Positions 12,341 through 14,213 of a DNA stretch of 14,213 bases are shown one piece after another. Both the position numbers and the translations under genes were made by a program. Origin of the DNA: an uncultured Prevotellaceae bacterium (GTDB lineage: Bacteria; Bacteroidota; Bacteroidia; Bacteroidales; Bacteroidaceae); NCBI GenBank assembly GCA_937910905.1, contig CALEPV010000037.1, positions 1-14,213 of the forward strand, written 5' to 3'. How positions within the stretch are numbered: the stretch's first letter is position 1; each line of letters begins with the position of its first letter. The notes beneath the pieces are model-generated. The model made no database searches and was not told the DNA's origin. It worked only from the letters and a program-made list of their open reading frames with translations.

Positions 12341-14116
12341 TCAGAAAACTATGGCTTTGCGGCCGCGCGAATCGATGACTATCCCCGTCCGCGGGATCTG
12401 CTGAAGTGGACGGCCAGTGAGGTCGAACAGTGGGGGATGGACAATGGACAATGGACGATGGACAATGGGCGCATCAATGCCAACGGTGTAGGTCAGGTCG
12501 TTGACAGTGTACTTGTTGGTGGTGGAGGAGATCTCGTAGTAGCGGTTGGAGTTGATGTCCGTGATGTCTACGGTCTGTCCGGCATTGGAGCCCTTGTCGA
12601 AGATGATATTCATGGTGTAGGCAGGGTCGGCAGGCACCGTGAAGGTGCGGTAGTAGTAGCGCTGACCGTCGATGGTGGTGGTCTGTGCGGTGACGTTGAC
12701 ACCGGGCCATGAGTCGTTGATGTACTGATTGCCGTCCCAGGCGTAGAAGTAGACGCTTGGCCATCCCGGGTCCTTCAGGTAGATGGTGATGTCGTGCTTC
12801 TCAATGCTGTCCTCAGCAAAGGTCGGCTCCGGCAGAGCGTTCCACTCGCTGAGCAGAGAGTTCTCGAGCCAGTAGCTGTAGCTGTCGCCTGCGAGGATGC
12901 GCGTGAAGCCATCTATGCCGGCAGACGCAGCGTCCTGACTGCCCATCCACACGAGCAGACGGCCCTTGGTGCCCAGCACGATGGCGGCTGTGGCAGCAGA
13001 CTCGTTGCGGTAGGAGAGCAGCTGCGAGGTGTTGACGACCCCAGCTACGCGACGAGCCTGAATCATGCGCGCCAGCTCGTGCTTATACTGCTTCCAGTCG
13101 GGCAGGAAGATGCAGGGGGTGCCAGGTGTGGCCAGAATCCAAGCGTTGCCTGCCAGCACGTTGGCGGTCATGGCAGAGCTCTCGCGACGGGTGTCGTGGT
13201 TGTCGCAGAAGGTCACGGCGTAGCGGCGGTAGGCCTCGGTGGACTGCAGGTGTGTGGCGAGCAGGCGGTTCCAGTTGGTGCCACTGTTGCAGCAGGTGTT
13301 GAGGTCGTACTTCAAGGCGAAGTCGAAAGCCGCACTCTGGGCGACGCTGTTGAGCTTAGTGCCATTGATCCACGCCGCAATGGTGGCATAGCTGTCCCAG
13401 CACTCGCCAACGCTGAACTCCGCACCGACAGCGCTGTTGTACTGAGCGGTGTAGGCGGGCGAGTAGCCCTTGACCATATCGTAGCGGAAGCCGGCATAGC
13501 CCAGGTATTGCGTCAGGTAGCGCAGGTAGGCAATGACGTTCTGCTGCACGTTCTCGCTCTTGTGGTCGAGGTCACGCATACCGCTCCAGCCGTCGCCGGT
13601 GTCGCGGTTAGGGCCCACGGTGTAGCCGTTGGAGGCAGCTTCGTCATCGGAGCAGATGTCGGTGGGCAGCAGCTGATAGGTCTTGCCGTCCAGAGGATTG
13701 ACCTCGGCAGGGAAGTCCGTCCAGCTGCTGACAGTCTCGCGATGGTTGATGACTACATCGGCTATGATGCCAGTGCCGAGCGAGCGGTACTTGGCAATCA
13801 TGCTGCGCAGCTCGGTCTCGTTGCCGAAGCTGCTGGTCTGGTCGTACCAGTACAGGTCGTCGTAGCCCATACTGGGGGTGGCCTTGGCCTTGCCGCTCTG
13901 GGGCACCCAGATGAGGTCGAACCACTGACTCAGCTCATCGGCCTGCGACTCCAAGCGTGTCCAGCGAGTGTCGCTGTAGGAGTCCCAGTAGAAGGATTGC
14001 AGCATCACGCCGCCGTAGCTCTCAGGCCAACCCTGGGCGGAGAGGGGGGAGAGGGGGGAGAGGGGGAAGGTGAAGACTGAAAGGAGGAAGAGGGAGAGGG
14101 AGAAGTGTTTACGCAT
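12341..14116 (-). CDS. Secreted GH13 alpha-amylase with CBM26-like starch-binding module
   Basis: 591 residues, predicted to hydrolyse internal alpha-1,4 bonds of starch outside the cytoplasm. The four GH13 conserved regions are present: DVVINHR (120-126), GFRYDMVKG (209-217, nucleophile Asp213), GECWD (237-241, acid/base Glu238) and FCDNHDT (303-309, Asp308). A Sec signal peptide covers about 1-27 (cleavage LSA-Q, no lipobox Cys). Residues about 441-528 resemble CBM26 (Trp and Tyr in YFYAWDGN and WPGVNV). The end, DLTGRPLQ...GIVIDSRGRKAIVF, is a degenerate sorting tail, preceded by a linker encoded by a 7-bp tandem repeat. The start at 14116 was chosen for its signal peptide; an ATG 24 codons upstream would add a Pro-rich stretch before it. 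No promoter box is visible upstream, so it may belong to a transcript beginning outside the window. Confidence 0.95.
   Translation of the reverse strand: MRKHFSLSLFLLSVFTFPLSPLSPLSAQGWPESYGGVMLQSFYWDSYSDTRWTRLESQADELSQWFDLIWVPQSGKAKATPSMGYDDLYWYDQTSSFGNETELRSMIAKYRSLGTGIIADVVINHRETVSSWTDFPAEVNPLDGKTYQLLPTDICSDDEAASNGYTVGPNRDTGDGWSGMRDLDHKSENVQQNVIAYLRYLTQYLGYAGFRYDMVKGYSPAYTAQYNSAVGAEFSVGECWDSYATIAAWINGTKLNSVAQSAAFDFALKYDLNTCCNSGTNWNRLLATHLQSTEAYRRYAVTFCDNHDTRRESSAMTANVLAGNAWILATPGTPCIFLPDWKQYKHELARMIQARRVAGVVNTSQLLSYRNESAATAAIVLGTKGRLLVWMGSQDAASAGIDGFTRILAGDSYSYWLENSLLSEWNALPEPTFAEDSIEKHDITIYLKDPGWPSVYFYAWDGNQYINDSWPGVNVTAQTTTIDGQRYYYRTFTVPADPAYTMNIIFDKGSNAGQTVDITDINSNRYYEISSTTNKYTVNDLTYTVGIDAPIVHRPLSIVHPPLFDLTGRPLQQIPRTGIVIDSRGRKAIVF
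12437..12471. repeat. Five 7-bp tandem repeats near the end of the amylase gene
   Basis: Five units close to ATGGACA run from 12437 to 12471 (ATGGACA, ATGGACA, ATGGACG, ATGGACA, ATGGGCG). On the minus strand they encode the linker PIVHRPLSIVH between the catalytic/starch-binding part and the C-terminal tail. Since 7 is not divisible by three, a change of one unit would shift the frame and remove the tail. Confidence 0.85.
14040..14066. repeat. Three 9-bp repeats in the amylase signal-peptide region
   Basis: GAGAGGGGG occurs three times in a row and encodes PLS repeats just before the predicted signal-peptidase site. It belongs to a longer, nearly all-purine tract on the plus strand reaching to about 14140. 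The repeat keeps the reading frame. Confidence 0.8.
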
Positions 14117-14169
14117 GAGAGAAAGAGGGGGGTTGAGGGGTGAGGGGTTTGAAGGGATTGCGGGGGTTT

Positions 14170-14190
14170 CCTTGCGGGTGAACCGCAAGG
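14170..14190 (-). other. Hairpin upstream of the amylase gene
   Basis: On the minus strand CCTTGCGG pairs with CCGCAAGG around loop TTCAC, ending 53 bases before the chosen start codon. It resembles the hairpin before the phosphoesterase gene. The flanking sequence TGAGGGGTTT is directly repeated at 14141-14150 and 14204-14213. The function is not known. Confidence 0.5.
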
Positions 14191-14213
14191 CGCGGACGCT
14201 ACTTGAGGGGTTT

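Noticed and set aside
12794..14080. Plus-strand open frame of 428 codons opposite the amylase gene
   Set aside because: The minus strand encodes all four GH13 motifs; the plus frame shows only GC-rich shadow composition.

Overview
The window looks like chromosomal DNA of a gut- or rumen-type Bacteroidales, most like Prevotella and relatives. The pointers are promoter boxes matching the Bacteroidota TAnnTTTG -7 element, absence of Shine-Dalgarno sequences, and secreted proteins ending in a degenerate 'DLxGRxV...KGIYIVxGKKxxxK' tail. No species-level call is possible. All five complete genes, and the partial one at the left edge, lie on the minus strand, so they are read from right to left.

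In transcription order: (1) 14116-12341, a secreted GH13 alpha-amylase with all four catalytic regions, a starch-binding CBM26-like module and a short sorting tail. (2) 12215-10656, a MATE-family efflux transporter with an unusual repeat-containing C-terminal extension; three 10-bp palindromes with exact 22-bp spacing lie upstream of its promoter. (3) 10578-10087, a small YfcE/MJ0936-type metallophosphoesterase. (4) A non-coding stretch, 9702-10086, holding the promoter of the next gene and a dense block of inverted repeats with a (CG)5 run. (5) 9701-4611, a 1696-residue secreted multidomain protein with carbohydrate-binding-like modules, a beta-trefoil-like module, very long Ala-rich helical regions, a dockerin-like calcium-binding pair and a cohesin-like domain. 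(6) 4524-241, a 1427-residue secreted relative with a cohesin-like domain at its N-terminus, shared binding modules, two DUF4859-like domains and a sorting tail. (7) A rho-independent terminator at about 171-210. (8) At 1-169, the end of an insertion sequence that looks like IS66, with a three-copy terminal repeat, a promoter, and the first 11 codons of an inward-reading gene.

The two giant proteins are neighbours, share at least three module types, and carry dockerin-like (upstream gene) and cohesin-like (both genes) domains. I infer that they form a surface or extracellular glycan-binding pair, possibly held together by a dockerin-cohesin type contact. The amylase is a starch degrader for the cell exterior, but nothing ties it by operon structure to the giant pair. 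The transporter and phosphoesterase look like housekeeping or stress functions. The least explained items are the palindrome array before the MATE gene, the giant-protein pair, the frame-changing 7-bp repeat at the end of the amylase gene, and an IS whose end abuts a terminator U-tract.
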